Shown: positions 20,873-30,708, counted from the first letter of the stretch. The stretch is DNA of 64,000 nt from Stenotrophomonas maltophilia R551-3 (GCF_000020665.1 NC_011071.1:3028501-3092500); one strand, 5' to 3'. Program-made: numbers and translations. The notes: generated from the sequence alone by a model not told the origin.

Positions 20873-22116
20873 GCGAGCCTGCCACAGCCGAAGACACCGC
20901 GCTGGGCCTGCTGTCCCGGCCCGGTTTCGCCAGGCTGCTGGCCTACCGCATCTTCGCGATGCTGTCCTACCAGGTGGTCGCGGTCACCGTCGGCTGGCAT
21001 ATCTACGAAGTCACCCGCAATCCGTTCTCGCTGGGCCTGGTTGGCCTGGCCGAGGTGCTGCCGTTCTTCTGCGTCGCGCCATTCGCCGGCTACCTGGTCG
21101 ACCACCTGCCGCGCCGCCGGTTGGGCATGGTCGCCTGTTCCGGGCTGATCGCCACTGCGCTGGTGCTGACCAGCGTGGCGATGGGCTGGCTGCCCGTTGA
21201 CGGTGTGTGGCCGATCTATGCCGCCATTGCGCTGACCGGCATGGTCCGCGCCTTCCTGTCGCCGATCTACAACGCCCTGTTTGCCCGCGTACTGGCCCGC
21301 GACCAGTTCGCCCGTGGCGCCGGCCTGGGTGCGGTGGTGTTCCAGGCCGGCATGATCGCCGGCCCGGCACTGGGTGGCGTACTGGTCGGTTTCGCTGGCA
21401 AGGGCCTTTCCTATGCGGTGGCCACCCTGTTCGCGGCAGTCGCGATGGGCTGCCTGGCCACGCTGAAGGTGGAAGAGCCCGTGCATTCCGGCCCGGCTGC
21501 GCCGATCTTCAAGAGCATCGCCGAAGGCGCACGCTTCGTGGTCGGCAACCGGATCATGGTCGGTGCGATGGCGCTGGACATGTTCTCGGTGCTGCTGGGT
21601 GGCGTGGTGGCGATGCTGCCGGCATTTCTGCACGAGATCCTGCACCACGGTCCGGAAGGCCTGGGCATCCTGCGCGCGATGCCGGCGCTGGGTTCGGTCT
21701 GTGTCGGCCTGTGGCTGGCGCGCCACCCGCTGCACCGCAATGCCGGCTGCGTCCTGCTGTTCGCAGTGGCGGGCTTCGGCCTGTGCGTGATCGGCTTCGG
21801 ACTGTCCCAGCACTTCTGGCTGTCGGCGCTGATCCTGTTGTTCTACGGGGCGTTCGACGGCGTGTCGGTGGTGATCCGATCGACCATCCTGCAGCTGGCC
21901 ACGCCGGAAGAGATGCGCGGACGGGTGTCGTCGATCAACGGCATTTTCATCAGTTCCTCCAACGAGCTCGGCGCGTTCTATGCCGGCACGATGGCCAAAC
22001 TGCTCGGCTTGGTGCCGGCGGTAGTGCTGGGCGGCTTCGCGGTGCTGAGTGTGGCTGGGATCACGGCGTGGAAGAACCCGACGCTGCGGAAATTGAATCT
22101 TCGCGACCTGCAATGA
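20869..22116 (+). CDS. MFS transporter, EntS/MFS_3-like
   Basis: A 415-residue inner-membrane protein with about 12 hydrophobic helices. Features of the MFS_3 group are WHIYEVTRNPFSLGLVGLAEVLP, DHLPRRRLGM (the loop 2-3 basic motif) and RSTILQLATPEEMRGRVSS in the second half. Proteins of this group export siderophores or drugs; no substrate can be assigned. The GTG start overlaps the sufE stop (GTGA), so the two are coupled. Confidence 0.85.
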   Translation: MSEPATAEDTALGLLSRPGFARLLAYRIFAMLSYQVVAVTVGWHIYEVTRNPFSLGLVGLAEVLPFFCVAPFAGYLVDHLPRRRLGMVACSGLIATALVLTSVAMGWLPVDGVWPIYAAIALTGMVRAFLSPIYNALFARVLARDQFARGAGLGAVVFQAGMIAGPALGGVLVGFAGKGLSYAVATLFAAVAMGCLATLKVEEPVHSGPAAPIFKSIAEGARFVVGNRIMVGAMALDMFSVLLGGVVAMLPAFLHEILHHGPEGLGILRAMPALGSVCVGLWLARHPLHRNAGCVLLFAVAGFGLCVIGFGLSQHFWLSALILLFYGAFDGVSVVIRSTILQLATPEEMRGRVSSINGIFISSSNELGAFYAGTMAKLLGLVPAVVLGGFAVLSVAGITAWKNPTLRKLNLRDLQ

Positions 22117-22120
22117 ACCT

Positions 22121-22194
22121 GTAGAGCCGAGCCCATGCTCGGCTGAGCATTTCCGCGCGCCCACGCGCCGGTAGCGCCGGGCCATGCCCGGCGA
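22121..22194 (+). repeat. Pair of SMAG/REP elements
   Basis: Two GTAG-headed hairpins in the same orientation. GTAG precedes AGCCGAGC-CCAT-GCTCGGCT at 22121-22145, and GTAG precedes CGCCGGGC-CAT-GCCCGGCG at 22171-22194. The stems differ, so they are two subfamilies rather than a duplication. Confidence 0.75.
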
Positions 22195-22300
22195 GCGAAG
22201 TGGCGGTCTTTGCTCTCATCCCCCCTCCAAGCCCGCGCCTTCGGCCCGAGCCGGGCATGGGCTCGGCTTTACAGCAACCGCGCACGCAGGAAACCGTCGA

Positions 22301-22406
22301 GAGCCTGCGGGTGGGTCCGGGCAGGACCGTCCGCGGCATGAATGCCACGGCCGAGCTTACAGGGATGTACTTGCAGCGTGTCCTGCCCGGACCCACCCGC
22401 AGGCTC
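22301..22406 (+). repeat. Structured two-hairpin element, copy A
   Basis: A perfect 27-bp outer stem (22301-22327 with 22380-22406) encloses two small hairpins: GGCAT-GA-ATGCC (22335-22346) and TACA-GGGA-TGTA (22358-22369). CGAGC joins them and TTGCAGCG follows. Copies B and C share the same plan. It sits between convergent genes, beyond the MFS gene end. Confidence 0.75.
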
Positions 22407-22454
22407 CCCCCGATACCCGGAAGGCGCTGTTCTACCCAGCCAACCACCACCCAA

Positions 22455-22479
22455 CAAAAAACCCGGCCGGAGCCGGGTT
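22455..22479 (-). terminator. Terminator of the dksA-like gene
   Basis: Minus-strand stem AACCCGGC-TCCG-GCCGGGTT followed by a T-run, 28 bp past the stop codon. Confidence 0.85.
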
Positions 22480-22507
22480 CTTCGCATGACCATACAACGA
22501 TCGGGAA

Positions 22508-23725
22508 TCAGTCGCCCTGCTGCTTCTGCAGGTGCTCCCAACGCTCCTGGGCGTCGATGGTGCGCTCGGCGGTGAGGCGCGCTTCCAGGCGCTCCAGGCC
22601 GATTTCTTCACCGGTGTCCACGCAGTAACCATAGTCGCCCGCTTCCAGGCGCTTCAGGGTGCTGTCGATCTTGCCGATCAGCTTGCGGTAGCGGTCACGG
22701 GTACGCAGTTCCAGCGAGTTCTCGGTCTCGCGGGTCGCACGCTCGGCTTCGTCGCCGATGTCACGCACTTCCTCGCGCAGGTTCTCGATGGTCTGCTTGG
22801 ACTCTTCCACCAGGTCCGCACGCCAGTTCTGCAGGCGCTGGCGGAAGTATTCCTGCTGCAGCGGGCTCATGTATTCCTCTTCCGAGGACGGCTTGTAGCC
22901 AGCCGGCAGGATCGGGCGGCCAGTGGCCTCATCGGTCTTGTATTCGACCACCTTGTACTTGCTGCGCGGGGCCGGCGCGGCCGAGCGGGCGGCGACGGCC
23001 ACGGCGACCTTGCCGACAGGACGCGGCACGGTCTTCGGGGCGGAATCGGATTTCACGGCGGTTTTGGCAGGCGATTTCGAAACGGGCACGGGATTCTTGG
23101 ATTGCGGGGCGGTCGATGCTGCAGGAGCGGCGGCCGGGGCCGGCTTGGGAGCCGGTTGGGCTGCTGCCACTGCCGCGGTCTTGGCCGGGACAGACTTGGC
23201 CGGAGCCGGCTTCGCAGCTGGCTTCGGTGCGGACTTCACAACGGGGGCCGGAGTCGGCTTTACGGCCGGCGCGGCGACATTCTTGGCAACTTTCTTTACA
23301 GCAGCAGGCTTGGCCGCAGCGACCTTCTTCGCTGCAGGCTTGGCGACCGGCTTTACCGCAGCCTTCTTCACCACTGCCTTCGGCGCTGGCTTGGCTGCTG
23401 CCTTCTTCGCCACCGGCTTGGCGGCGGCCTTCTTCACCGGCGCAGCCTTGCTGACGGCTTTCTTCAGCACCGGCGCCTTCTTGCCGGCAGCGGCAGGCTT
23501 GGCCTTGGCAGGCGCAGCGGCCTTCTTCGCCGCCGGCTTGGTTGCCTTCACCGGCGCTTTCTTTGCGGTGGCCTTCCTGGCCGCCGGTTGCGAGGACGCT
23601 GCCTTGGTCACCGGCTTGCTGGCCGGTTTCTTGGCAACGGGCTTTGCCGCCAACTTCTTCACAACAGGCTTGGCGGTTTTCTTGGCGGCCGTTACGGCCT
23701 TCTTTGCAGTTTTTTTAGCAGCCAC
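22508..23725 (-). CDS. dksA: DksA/TraR-like RNA polymerase-binding protein with histone-H1-like tail
   Basis: A 405-residue protein. About 280 N-terminal residues are Lys/Ala/Pro-rich with AAKP and KKA repeats like histone H1 tails. The last ~120 residues are DksA: a coiled coil with the tip motif DIGDEA (DxxDxA, which acts in the polymerase secondary channel) and GYCVDTGEEIGLERLEAR. Only the first of four zinc cysteines of E. coli DksA remains. The GTG at 23725 has GGAAGAG upstream. It is the only DksA in the window. Confidence 0.88.
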   Translation of the reverse strand: MAAKKTAKKAVTAAKKTAKPVVKKLAAKPVAKKPASKPVTKAASSQPAARKATAKKAPVKATKPAAKKAAAPAKAKPAAAGKKAPVLKKAVSKAAPVKKAAAKPVAKKAAAKPAPKAVVKKAAVKPVAKPAAKKVAAAKPAAVKKVAKNVAAPAVKPTPAPVVKSAPKPAAKPAPAKSVPAKTAAVAAAQPAPKPAPAAAPAASTAPQSKNPVPVSKSPAKTAVKSDSAPKTVPRPVGKVAVAVAARSAAPAPRSKYKVVEYKTDEATGRPILPAGYKPSSEEEYMSPLQQEYFRQRLQNWRADLVEESKQTIENLREEVRDIGDEAERATRETENSLELRTRDRYRKLIGKIDSTLKRLEAGDYGYCVDTGEEIGLERLEARLTAERTIDAQERWEHLQKQQGD

Positions 23726-23997
23726 GAAACGCTCTTCCTTGGATTCCCCGGGGCCCGGGAAAGCGGGCCTTTATAGCCTACCCGACCCGCAGCAGCAACC
23801 TCGGTGGCCCACTCCATTCAGTCCAGGAGACAACGGGCCCAAGGTGCGGTCCGACCAACACGGACCGCCCTGCGCGGTACGGAACCTGTCCGGCACCTGG
23901 AGGGTGCCGCGAGCGGTCGCAGGCCATTGGCGACATGCGACCAACGGCCCATCCTGCACAAATGCGGCCTTCATGCCAACTGGCATAAGATGACTGG

Positions 23998-24252
23998 GTG
24001 ATCTCGCGCCTGCTCATCGCCCTGCTGCGCTTCTACAAGCGCTTCATCAGCCCCCTGCTGGGGCCGCGCTGCCGTTTCGTACCCAGTTGCTCTGAATACG
24101 CGATGGAAGCGATCTCGCGCCATGGCCCGCTGCGCGGCAGCTGGCTGGCGGCACGACGGCTGGGCCGCTGCCATCCGTTCCATCCTGGCGGCTTCGATCC
24201 AGTGCCCGAATCTCCCAACGCCCCCTCTTGCCGTTGCACAGGAAAACACTGA
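23998..24252 (+). CDS. yidD: Membrane protein insertion efficiency factor YidD
   Basis: An 84-residue inner-membrane-associated protein that aids YidC-dependent insertion. The family core is complete: [27 protein letters not shown] and [17 protein letters not shown]. The start is GTG. An ATGCCA-AC-TGGCAT palindrome (23973-23986) lies 11 bp upstream. The next gene starts one base after the stop. It is away from the usual rpmH-rnpA-yidC location. Confidence 0.93.
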   Translation: MISRLLIALLRFYKRFISPLLGPRCRFVPSCSEYAMEAISRHGPLRGSWLAARRLGRCHPFHPGGFDPVPESPNAPSCRCTGKH

Positions 24253-24253
24253 C

Positions 24254-25600
24254 ATGTCCTCCACGCTCATCACCAACGCCCGCCTGGTCAACGAAGGCCG
24301 CACCTTCGACGGCGACCTGCGCATCGAGAACGGCCGCATCGCGCAGATCGGTTCCGGGCTGGCGCCGCGCGACGGCGAGCAGGTGGTGGACGCGGCCGGG
24401 CGCTGGCTGCTGCCCGGCATGATCGACGACCAGGTGCACTTCCGCGAGCCAGGCCTGACCCACAAGGGCGACATCGCCAGCGAATCGGCGGCGGCCGTGG
24501 CCGGTGGCCTGACCAGCTTCATGGACATGCCCAACACCAACCCGCCTACGCTGGATTCGACCATCCTCGAAGCCAAGTACGAGCTTGCGCGCGGCCGCGC
24601 CTGGGCCAACTACGGCTTCTACCATGGCGCCAGCAATGACAACCTGGAGGCGATCCGCGCACTGGACCCGAAGAAGGCACCGGGCGTGAAGGTGTTCATG
24701 GGCGCCTCCACCGGCAACATGCTGGTGGACAACCCGGAAACGCTCGATGCGATCTTCCGGGAATGCCCGACCCCGATCATCACGCACTGCGAAGACACGC
24801 CGATGATCGATGCCAACCTGAAGGCCTTCCAGGAGAAGTACGGCGATGCGCTGACCCCGGACATGCACCCGGACATCCGTTCGCGCGAGGCCTGCATCAA
24901 GTCCACCCGCCTGGCCATGTCGCTGGCACGCAAGCACGGCACCCGCCTGCACGTGCTGCACATCTCCACCGCCGATGAGCTGGCGCTGTTCGAGAAGGGT
25001 CCGCTGATCCGCGCCGACGGCAGCCGCAAGCAGATCACCGCCGAGACCTGCGTGCACTTCCTGCATTTCGCGCGCCCGGATTACGCGACCAAGGGCAACC
25101 TGATCAAGTGCAACCCGGCGATCAAGGACGTGGCCGACCGCGAGGCGATCACCGCCGCGCTGGCCGATGACGTGCTGGACGTGCTGGCCACCGACCATGC
25201 GCCGCATACCTGGGAAGAGAAGCAGAAGCCGTACGCACAGGCGCCCTCGGGCCTGCCGCTGGTGCAGTACGCGCTGGTGGCCGCACTGGAGCGCGTGCAC
25301 GAAGGCAAGCTGACCCGCGAGCAGGTGGTGCAGAAGTTCGCCCATGCCCCGGCGCAGCTGTTCGACGTCGAGGAACGCGGCTTCCTGCGCGAAGGCTACT
25401 TCGCCGATCTGGTGCTGGTTGAGGACGTGCCGTTCACCGTCAAGCGCGAGGACGTACTGTCCAAGTGCGGCTGGTCGCCGTTTGAAGGCACCACCTTCCG
25501 TTCGCGCATCGCCTCCACCTGGGTCAACGGCCAGCAGGTGTGGGACGGCAGCAAGCTGGTGGGCGAACCCGCCGGCCAGCGCATGACCTACGACCGCTGA
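24254..25600 (+). CDS. pyrC: Dihydroorotase
   Basis: A 448-residue amidohydrolase closing carbamoyl aspartate to dihydroorotate in pyrimidine synthesis. Metal and catalytic motifs are present: DDQVHFREPG, GVKVFMGA (carboxylated lysine), ITHCED, HVLHIST and the catalytic aspartate in ATDHAPHT. MPNTNPP is a dihydroorotase hallmark. Its length fits the long class. The stop overlaps the next ATG (TGATG). Confidence 0.93.
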   Translation: MSSTLITNARLVNEGRTFDGDLRIENGRIAQIGSGLAPRDGEQVVDAAGRWLLPGMIDDQVHFREPGLTHKGDIASESAAAVAGGLTSFMDMPNTNPPTLDSTILEAKYELARGRAWANYGFYHGASNDNLEAIRALDPKKAPGVKVFMGASTGNMLVDNPETLDAIFRECPTPIITHCEDTPMIDANLKAFQEKYGDALTPDMHPDIRSREACIKSTRLAMSLARKHGTRLHVLHISTADELALFEKGPLIRADGSRKQITAETCVHFLHFARPDYATKGNLIKCNPAIKDVADREAITAALADDVLDVLATDHAPHTWEEKQKPYAQAPSGLPLVQYALVAALERVHEGKLTREQVVQKFAHAPAQLFDVEERGFLREGYFADLVLVEDVPFTVKREDVLSKCGWSPFEGTTFRSRIASTWVNGQQVWDGSKLVGEPAGQRMTYDR

Positions 25601-26445
25601 TGCGCTCCGCTCTCCTGATCGGGGCGCTGCTGGCGGCGCCCTTGTTTTCCGCACCTCCGGCGCAGGCACAGGATGGCATCGGCAGCCTGATCGACAGCCG
25701 CGTGGTGTTCCCGGCCAGCGCGTCGCAGGGCGCGCTGGTGATCGGCAAGGTACCCGCCGGCAGCCGCGTGCAGTACGCCGGCCGCCAGTTGCGGGTGAGC
25801 GGCTATGGCAGCGTGGTGTTCGGCATCGGCCGCGACGAGAAGGGTCCACTGCGTGTGCAGGTACAACGCCCCGATGGTGGCAGCGAGACCGCGACGATCA
25901 CGGTGACACCGCGCGACTGGCCCACCGAACGTGTCAACGGCGTGCCGCCGAAGACGGTCAATCCGCCGCCGGCGATTGCCGAGCGGATCAAGCGCGAACA
26001 GGCGCAGGTGACCGCTGCACGCGCCCGTGACGACGACCGTACCGACTTCACCCAGACCTTCATCTGGCCGGTGCAGGGCCGCATCAGTGGCCGCTTCGGC
26101 AATGCCCGCGTCTACAACGGGCAGCCCGGTGCCGGTCATTCCGGCATGGACATCGCGGTGCCAACCGGCACTCCGGTGAAGGCCCCCGCCGCCGGCATCG
26201 TCACCTTTGCCGGCCCGGACCTGTACCTGACCGGCGGCACGTTGCTGCTTGACCACGGCTTCGGGGTCAGCTCCAACTTCCTGCACCTGTCACGCATCGA
26301 CGTGAAGGTGGGTGACCGCGTGGAACAGGGCCAGGTGATCGCTGCGGTCGGCGCCACCGGCCGTGCCACCGGCCCGCACCTGCACTGGGGCATGAACTGG
26401 TTCGATACCCGTATCGACCCGCTGCTGGTGCTGGAACGGAAGTAA
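25600..26445 (+). CDS. Secreted M23 family metallopeptidase
   Basis: A 281-residue periplasmic or envelope endopeptidase. A signal peptide ends in AQAQ near residue 24. The LytM domain in the C-terminal half carries all zinc and catalytic residues: GHSGMDIAVP, HLSRID and GPHLHWG. It probably cleaves peptidoglycan cross-links. It is translationally linked to pyrC by a one-base overlap, which need not mean a shared pathway. Confidence 0.9.
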   Translation: MRSALLIGALLAAPLFSAPPAQAQDGIGSLIDSRVVFPASASQGALVIGKVPAGSRVQYAGRQLRVSGYGSVVFGIGRDEKGPLRVQVQRPDGGSETATITVTPRDWPTERVNGVPPKTVNPPPAIAERIKREQAQVTAARARDDDRTDFTQTFIWPVQGRISGRFGNARVYNGQPGAGHSGMDIAVPTGTPVKAPAAGIVTFAGPDLYLTGGTLLLDHGFGVSSNFLHLSRIDVKVGDRVEQGQVIAAVGATGRATGPHLHWGMNWFDTRIDPLLVLERK

Positions 26446-26460
26446 CGCGCGACGAACGGC

Positions 26461-26479
26461 CGCCGGGCATGGCCCGGCG
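26461..26479. repeat. REP-like hairpin
   Basis: CGCCGGGC-ATG-GCCCGGCG between the convergent M23 and synthase-like genes, at a position suited to a bidirectional terminator. Confidence 0.55.
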
Positions 26480-26491
26480 AGCGCAGCGGCA

Positions 26492-27196
26492 TCAGCCGCG
26501 CGCGGCCCACCACACGCGCAGCAGCGTGCGTACCGGCGTGGCTTCGATCGGCTTGCCTGCGGCCTGCGCGGCAACGCGTGCACGCGCCAGGCTGGACCAC
26601 ACGCGGCGCGGGCGCGGACCGGGCACGCGACTGCCCCACCCCTTCAACAGATACTGCGCCCAGCGCTGCGCGGCGGTGCTGGAATCCTCGTCCAGCAGGC
26701 TGCGCGGCACACCAGCCACGCCGGCGTCCTGCAGGCGCTGGGCCAGGGTCTGCAGCAGCACCGCACGGCCTGCGCCGGTGCGCGGCTTGTCGGCAAAAAG
26801 TGCCGCTTCCACGGCGGCTACGGCCTCGGCGTAGTTCGCCAGCGCACGCTCGGCGCCGGCCGCATCCAGCGCGACGGTACGCGCTTCAACCAGATCCGGA
26901 AGTGCTTCGGCCAATTGTGCCCACGGCGCACGCACCGGCTCCAGCAGACGGCCCAGCGGATGGCGCGAACGATGCGCGGCCCAGCTGCGCAGCTCCTCGC
27001 CCCACCACGCCAGCTTGGCGTCGGCCGGCAGCGGGTCGCCGCTGGTGTTGAGCATGTCGTCGAATTCCTGCAGCAGCGCAAACCACGCCACTGCGATATC
27101 GCGTTGCGGTTCGGCCACGAACGGGGCGGCCACCGACCATTCCGGCCAACGGCTGCGCCACTTGTCGAGGAAACTGTCCAGCGCGGTACTGCTCAC
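26492..27196 (-). CDS. Squalene/phytoene synthase-like protein
   Basis: A 234-residue all-helical protein distantly resembling the squalene/phytoene synthase fold. LLQEFDDMLNTSGDPLP could correspond to a degenerate first aspartate region, and LAWWGEELRSWAAHRSRHPLGRLL is the typical helix. The second DxxxD motif is not evident, so enzymatic activity is uncertain. The GTG at 27196 is chosen because AAGGA lies eight bases upstream. It is last in an mtaD-ubiG-gph run. Confidence 0.65.
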   Translation of the reverse strand: MSSTALDSFLDKWRSRWPEWSVAAPFVAEPQRDIAVAWFALLQEFDDMLNTSGDPLPADAKLAWWGEELRSWAAHRSRHPLGRLLEPVRAPWAQLAEALPDLVEARTVALDAAGAERALANYAEAVAAVEAALFADKPRTGAGRAVLLQTLAQRLQDAGVAGVPRSLLDEDSSTAAQRWAQYLLKGWGSRVPGPRPRRVWSSLARARVAAQAAGKPIEATPVRTLLRVWWAARG

Positions 27197-27207
27197 TACG
27201 TGATTCC

Positions 27208-27903
27208 TTACGGCTGGGCCGGGGCTGCCGGCCGGGTCGGCCAGAGGCTGGCCAGTTGCAGAAGTTCGGCGTTCTCGACCAGCACGTCGGCCTGCCAGGC
27301 CAGCGGATCGTCGCTGTGCAGGCGATAGCCCCACAACGCCGCCACCGACGGCATGGCCGCGGCACGCGCGGCGATGATGTCGCGCTCGTCGTCACCCACG
27401 TACACGCAGTCTTCGGCGGCGATGCCGATGGCCTGCGCGGCGTGCAGCAACGGCAGCGGGTGCGGCTTGCGCTCGGCCAGGCTGTCACCGCCGACCAGCA
27501 CCGCGCAGCGCTGCTGCCAGCCGTACTGCGGCAGGATCAGCCGCGCCAGGTACTCGGGCTTGTTGGTGACGATGCCCCACACCGTGCCGGCAGCGTCCAG
27601 CGCGGCGAGCATGCCCGCCACGCCGTCGAACAGCACCGCGTGCTGGCCGATCAGCGCTTCATAGCGCTGCAGGAACTCGGGAATCAGGGCATCGCGTTCA
27701 ATGGCTTCCAGCTCAGGGAAGGCCACCGACACCATCGCGCGCGAGCCCTTGGACACTACCGGCCGCAGCAGCACCGGATCGACCGGCGCGCGACCACGCT
27801 CGGCCAGCATCGCATCAAGGGTGGCGACGAAGTCCGGTGCGCTGTCCAGCAGGGTGCCGTCCAGGTCGAACAGCACCGCGCGCGGGAACTGCACGGTGGT
27901 CAT
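27208..27903 (-). CDS. HAD phosphatase, Gph/MupP-like
   Basis: A 231-residue HAD hydrolase. Motif [10 protein letters not shown], motif II IVTNKP, motif III lysine in AERKPHPLP and motif [10 protein letters not shown] are complete. In Pseudomonas the phosphatase next to ubiG and mtaD is MupP, which dephosphorylates N-acetylmuramate 6-phosphate in cell-wall recycling. The same neighbourhood here makes MupP at least as likely as phosphoglycolate phosphatase. It overlaps ubiG by four bases. Confidence 0.85.
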   Translation of the reverse strand: MTTVQFPRAVLFDLDGTLLDSAPDFVATLDAMLAERGRAPVDPVLLRPVVSKGSRAMVSVAFPELEAIERDALIPEFLQRYEALIGQHAVLFDGVAGMLAALDAAGTVWGIVTNKPEYLARLILPQYGWQQRCAVLVGGDSLAERKPHPLPLLHAAQAIGIAAEDCVYVGDDERDIIAARAAAMPSVAALWGYRLHSDDPLAWQADVLVENAELLQLASLWPTRPAAPAQP

Positions 27904-28616
27904 GCAGCCTTGACCGCGTAGGCCAGGTAGTTGATGTCGGTACGGCTGCTCAGGCGGGCATGGTTGCGCCACGGCTCGTAGGCCATGCCGCTGACATCCA
28001 CCAGCTGCATATCGGCCTCGCGCAGCCAGCGCGCCAGCTCGGCCGGCTTGATGAATTCCTGGTAGTGATGGGTGCCCTTGGGCAGCAGCCGCGCCACGTA
28101 CTCGGCGCCGACGATGGCCACGGCAAAAGCCGCAGCGGTGCGGTTGATGGTCGACAGGAACAGGTGACCGCCCGGCTTCAGCAGGCGCATGCAGGCCTCG
28201 ATGATCGCGCCCGGATCCGGCACGTGCTCGAGCATCTCCATGCAGGTCACCACGTCGAAGCTGCCCGGCTGCTCGGCGGCCAGGTCCTCAGCAGCCTGTA
28301 CCCGGTAATCGACCGTGGCACCGCTTTCCAGCGCGTGCAGGCGTGCGACCTTGACCAGTTCCGGTGCCAGGTCGATGGCGGTGACGTCGGCACCGGCCTG
28401 GGCCAGTGCTTCACTCAACAGACCACCACCACAACCGATGTCGAGCACGCGTGCGCCACGCAGCGGCACGCGGTCGGCCACGTACTGCAGGCGTACCGGG
28501 TTCAGCGCATGCAACGGCTTCTGCGGGCCGTCAGCGTCCCACCAGCGGTTGGCCAGTGCGGCGAACTTGTCCAGCTCGGCCTGATCGAAATTGGAGGATG
28601 CGTGGGGGGCAGTCAT
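27900..28616 (-). CDS. ubiG: Ubiquinone biosynthesis O-methyltransferase
   Basis: A 238-residue SAM-dependent methyltransferase acting at two O-methylation steps of ubiquinone synthesis. The SAM motif is [16 protein letters not shown], followed by VTAIDLAPE and [37 protein letters not shown] is the UbiG N-terminal signature. The start at 28616 avoids unrelated upstream codons. It lies 23 bp after mtaD. Confidence 0.94.
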   Translation of the reverse strand: MTAPHASSNFDQAELDKFAALANRWWDADGPQKPLHALNPVRLQYVADRVPLRGARVLDIGCGGGLLSEALAQAGADVTAIDLAPELVKVARLHALESGATVDYRVQAAEDLAAEQPGSFDVVTCMEMLEHVPDPGAIIEACMRLLKPGGHLFLSTINRTAAAFAVAIVGAEYVARLLPKGTHHYQEFIKPAELARWLREADMQLVDVSGMAYEPWRNHARLSSRTDINYLAYAVKAA

Positions 28617-28639
28617 GGGGAGTCCTTGCAGCGCCGGGT

Positions 28640-29983
28640 TCAGGCGCGGATATGACGGATGCGCTCGCGCCACTGGCGCGCGTTGGCGATGATGCCCGGC
28701 AGGTCCATGCCGACCAGCTCGCGCTGCACCAGCTTCGGCTTGCCGGCAATCCAGACGTCGCTGACCTGCTGGCGGCCGGTGGCGTACACCAGCTGCGACA
28801 GCACGTTGTGCAGCGGCTGGGTTTCCAGCGCGGACAGATCAACGCAGACCAGGTCGGCCTGCTTGCCGACTTCGATCGAACCGATGCGGTCGCCGAAGCC
28901 CAGCGCACGGGCGCCACCGAGGGTGGACGCGCGCAGCGTGGTCGCCGCGTCCAGCGCGGTGGCATCGTCGGCCACGGCCTTGGCCAGGATCGCCGCGGTG
29001 CGGTTCTCGCTGAACATGTCCAGGTCGTTGTTGCTCGCACAGCCATCGGTGCCGATGGCCAGGTTCACGCCGGCGCGCTGCAGAGCGCAGGCCGGGCAGA
29101 AACCGGAGGCCAGCTTCAGGTTCGATTCCGGGCAGTGCACCACACTGACGCCACGCTCGGCGCACAGGTGGATTTCCGCATCGGTCAGCTGGGTCATGTG
29201 CACCGCGATCAGGCGGTCATTGACCAGGCCGAGCCGATCCAGCCGCGCCAGCGGGCGCTGGCCATGCAGCTTGATCGAATCGGTGATTTCCTGCGCGGTC
29301 TCGTGGGTGTGCAGGTGCACCTGCATGTCGAGCTGGTCGGACAGCATCCGCACCCGCTCGAAGTTGGCATCGTTGACCGTGTACGGCGCATGCGGGGCAA
29401 ACGCGGTGCCGATCAGCGGATCGGTGCGCCACTGGTCATGCAGTTCACCGGCCTTGGCGAAGTACTCGTCATCGGTCCTGGCCCAGGCGGTGGGGAAATC
29501 GATGATGACCGCGCCAACCAGCGCGCGGAAACCGTGCTTCTTGTAGACCGCGGCCTGCACGTCGCCGAAGAAGTAGTTCTCGTTGGCGCAGGTGGTGCCG
29601 CCGCGCAGCATCTCGGCGATGGCCAGGGTGGTGCCGTCGGCAACGAACTCGGGGCCGATCACCGCCGCTTCCACCGGCCAGATGTGCTGCTGCAGCCAGG
29701 TCATCAGCGGCAGGTCGTCGGCGACGCCGCGCAGCAGGGTCATCGGATTGTGCGTGTGCGCGTTGACCAGGCCCGGCATCAGCGCGGCCTCGGGACGGCT
29801 GACCACCTGGGTGGCGCGGAAACGCGCACGGGCTTCGGCACGCGGCAGGATGGCCACGATCTCGCTGCCGCGAACGGCCACGGCATGGTCTTCCAGCACC
29901 ACCGCATGCGGCTCGATCGGAACGACATAACCGGCTTCGATGAGCAGGTCGCAGGCTTCAGGGAGGTGCGGGCTATCGCTCAT
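28640..29983 (-). CDS. mtaD: 5'-methylthioadenosine/S-adenosylhomocysteine deaminase
   Basis: A 447-residue amidohydrolase (TRZ/ATZ group) deaminating methylthioadenosine or SAH. Metal ligands are in [27 protein letters not shown] and [13 protein letters not shown]. The combination with ubiG and a HAD phosphatase matches the Pseudomonas mtaD-ubiG-mupP order. Removing SAH products next to a methyltransferase gene is metabolically sensible. Confidence 0.9.
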   Translation of the reverse strand: MSDSPHLPEACDLLIEAGYVVPIEPHAVVLEDHAVAVRGSEIVAILPRAEARARFRATQVVSRPEAALMPGLVNAHTHNPMTLLRGVADDLPLMTWLQQHIWPVEAAVIGPEFVADGTTLAIAEMLRGGTTCANENYFFGDVQAAVYKKHGFRALVGAVIIDFPTAWARTDDEYFAKAGELHDQWRTDPLIGTAFAPHAPYTVNDANFERVRMLSDQLDMQVHLHTHETAQEITDSIKLHGQRPLARLDRLGLVNDRLIAVHMTQLTDAEIHLCAERGVSVVHCPESNLKLASGFCPACALQRAGVNLAIGTDGCASNNDLDMFSENRTAAILAKAVADDATALDAATTLRASTLGGARALGFGDRIGSIEVGKQADLVCVDLSALETQPLHNVLSQLVYATGRQQVSDVWIAGKPKLVQRELVGMDLPGIIANARQWRERIRHIRA

Positions 29984-30011
29984 GCGGGCTCACTGGCTGG
30001 GGGGGCGGTGG

Positions 30012-30115
30012 CCCACGATCCCCCGCGGGAGGATCGTGGTCGTGGCGCCGGGCGATACCCGGCGCCGTCCCGCAACCGTTGAGGTGGCGGGGTTGCCGGC
30101 CAGCGGCCGGCACTA
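30012..30115. repeat. Cluster of hairpins between efp and mtaD
   Basis: Three stems follow one another: CCACGATCC / GGATCGTGG (30012-30039), GGCGCCGGG-CGATA-CCCGGCGCC (30044-30066) and a reversed GTAG-tagged TGCCGGCC-GC-TGGCCGGCA type element (30093-30115). They separate efp from mtaD on the minus strand. Confidence 0.6.
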
Positions 30116-30141
30116 CACAAGGCGGGCCTGCGGCCCAGACC

Positions 30142-30708
30142 TTACTTCACGCGCGAGGAGTACTCGCCCGAGCGGGTGTCGACCTTGATGATTTCATCCT
30201 GGTTGACGAACAGCGGCACGCGGACCACTGCGCCGGTTTCCAGGGTGGCCGGCTTGCCGCCGCCGCCCGAGGTGTCGCCACGGACGCCCGGATCGGTCTC
30301 GGTGATCTTCAGTTCGACGAAGTTCGGCGGCTGCACGAAGATCGGCGAACCGTTGAACAGGGTCACGATGCAGGACTCTTCACCCTTCAGCCACTTCTCG
30401 GCGCCGCCCATGCCGGCCTTGTCGGCCTGCACCTGCTCGAAGGTTTCCGGGTCCATGAAGTGCCAGTACTCGCCGTCGCTGTACATGTAATCCATGTTGG
30501 TATCGACCACATCGGCCACTTCCACGTCATCGGTCGCCTTCATGGTCATTTCGACCGTGCGGCCCGACTTGATGAAGCGATAGCGCACGCGGGTGAAGGC
30601 CTGGCCCTTGCCCGGCTTGATGAACTCGGTCTCGGAGATGACGGCCGGTTCATTGTTGACCAGGATCTTCATCCCGTTCTTGACATCGTTCATGCCCGCA
30701 GTGGCCAT
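30142..30708 (-). CDS. efp: Elongation factor P
   Basis: A 188-residue tRNA-mimic factor that rescues ribosomes stalled on polyproline. The modified lysine lies in [12 protein letters not shown]. Two OB-like domains follow the N-terminal KOW-like domain, and the C-terminal signature [13 protein letters not shown] is normal. The ATG at 30708 gives [12 protein letters not shown]. The divergent epmB encodes the lysine 2,3-aminomutase of the beta-lysylation pathway, so substrate and modifier genes share one intergenic region. Confidence 0.96.
   Translation of the reverse strand: MATAGMNDVKNGMKILVNNEPAVISETEFIKPGKGQAFTRVRYRFIKSGRTVEMTMKATDDVEVADVVDTNMDYMYSDGEYWHFMDPETFEQVQADKAGMGGAEKWLKGEESCIVTLFNGSPIFVQPPNFVELKITETDPGVRGDTSGGGGKPATLETGAVVRVPLFVNQDEIIKVDTRSGEYSSRVK

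Larger units (their letters stand above)
22117..22507. other. Repeat-rich convergent intergenic region
   Basis: A 391-bp gap between the convergent MFS and dksA-like genes. It holds three SMAG elements (22121-22145, 22171-22194, and reversed 22249-22272), structured element copy A (22301-22406) and the dksA terminator (22455-22479). No gene is visible. Confidence 0.8.

Noticed and set aside
22923..23993. Plus-strand Ala/Gly-rich frame and apparent short repeats opposite the dksA-like gene
   Set aside because: The repeats are the codons of the Lys/Ala/Pro tail; they are not regularly spaced with unique spacers, so neither a CRISPR array nor a second gene is supported.
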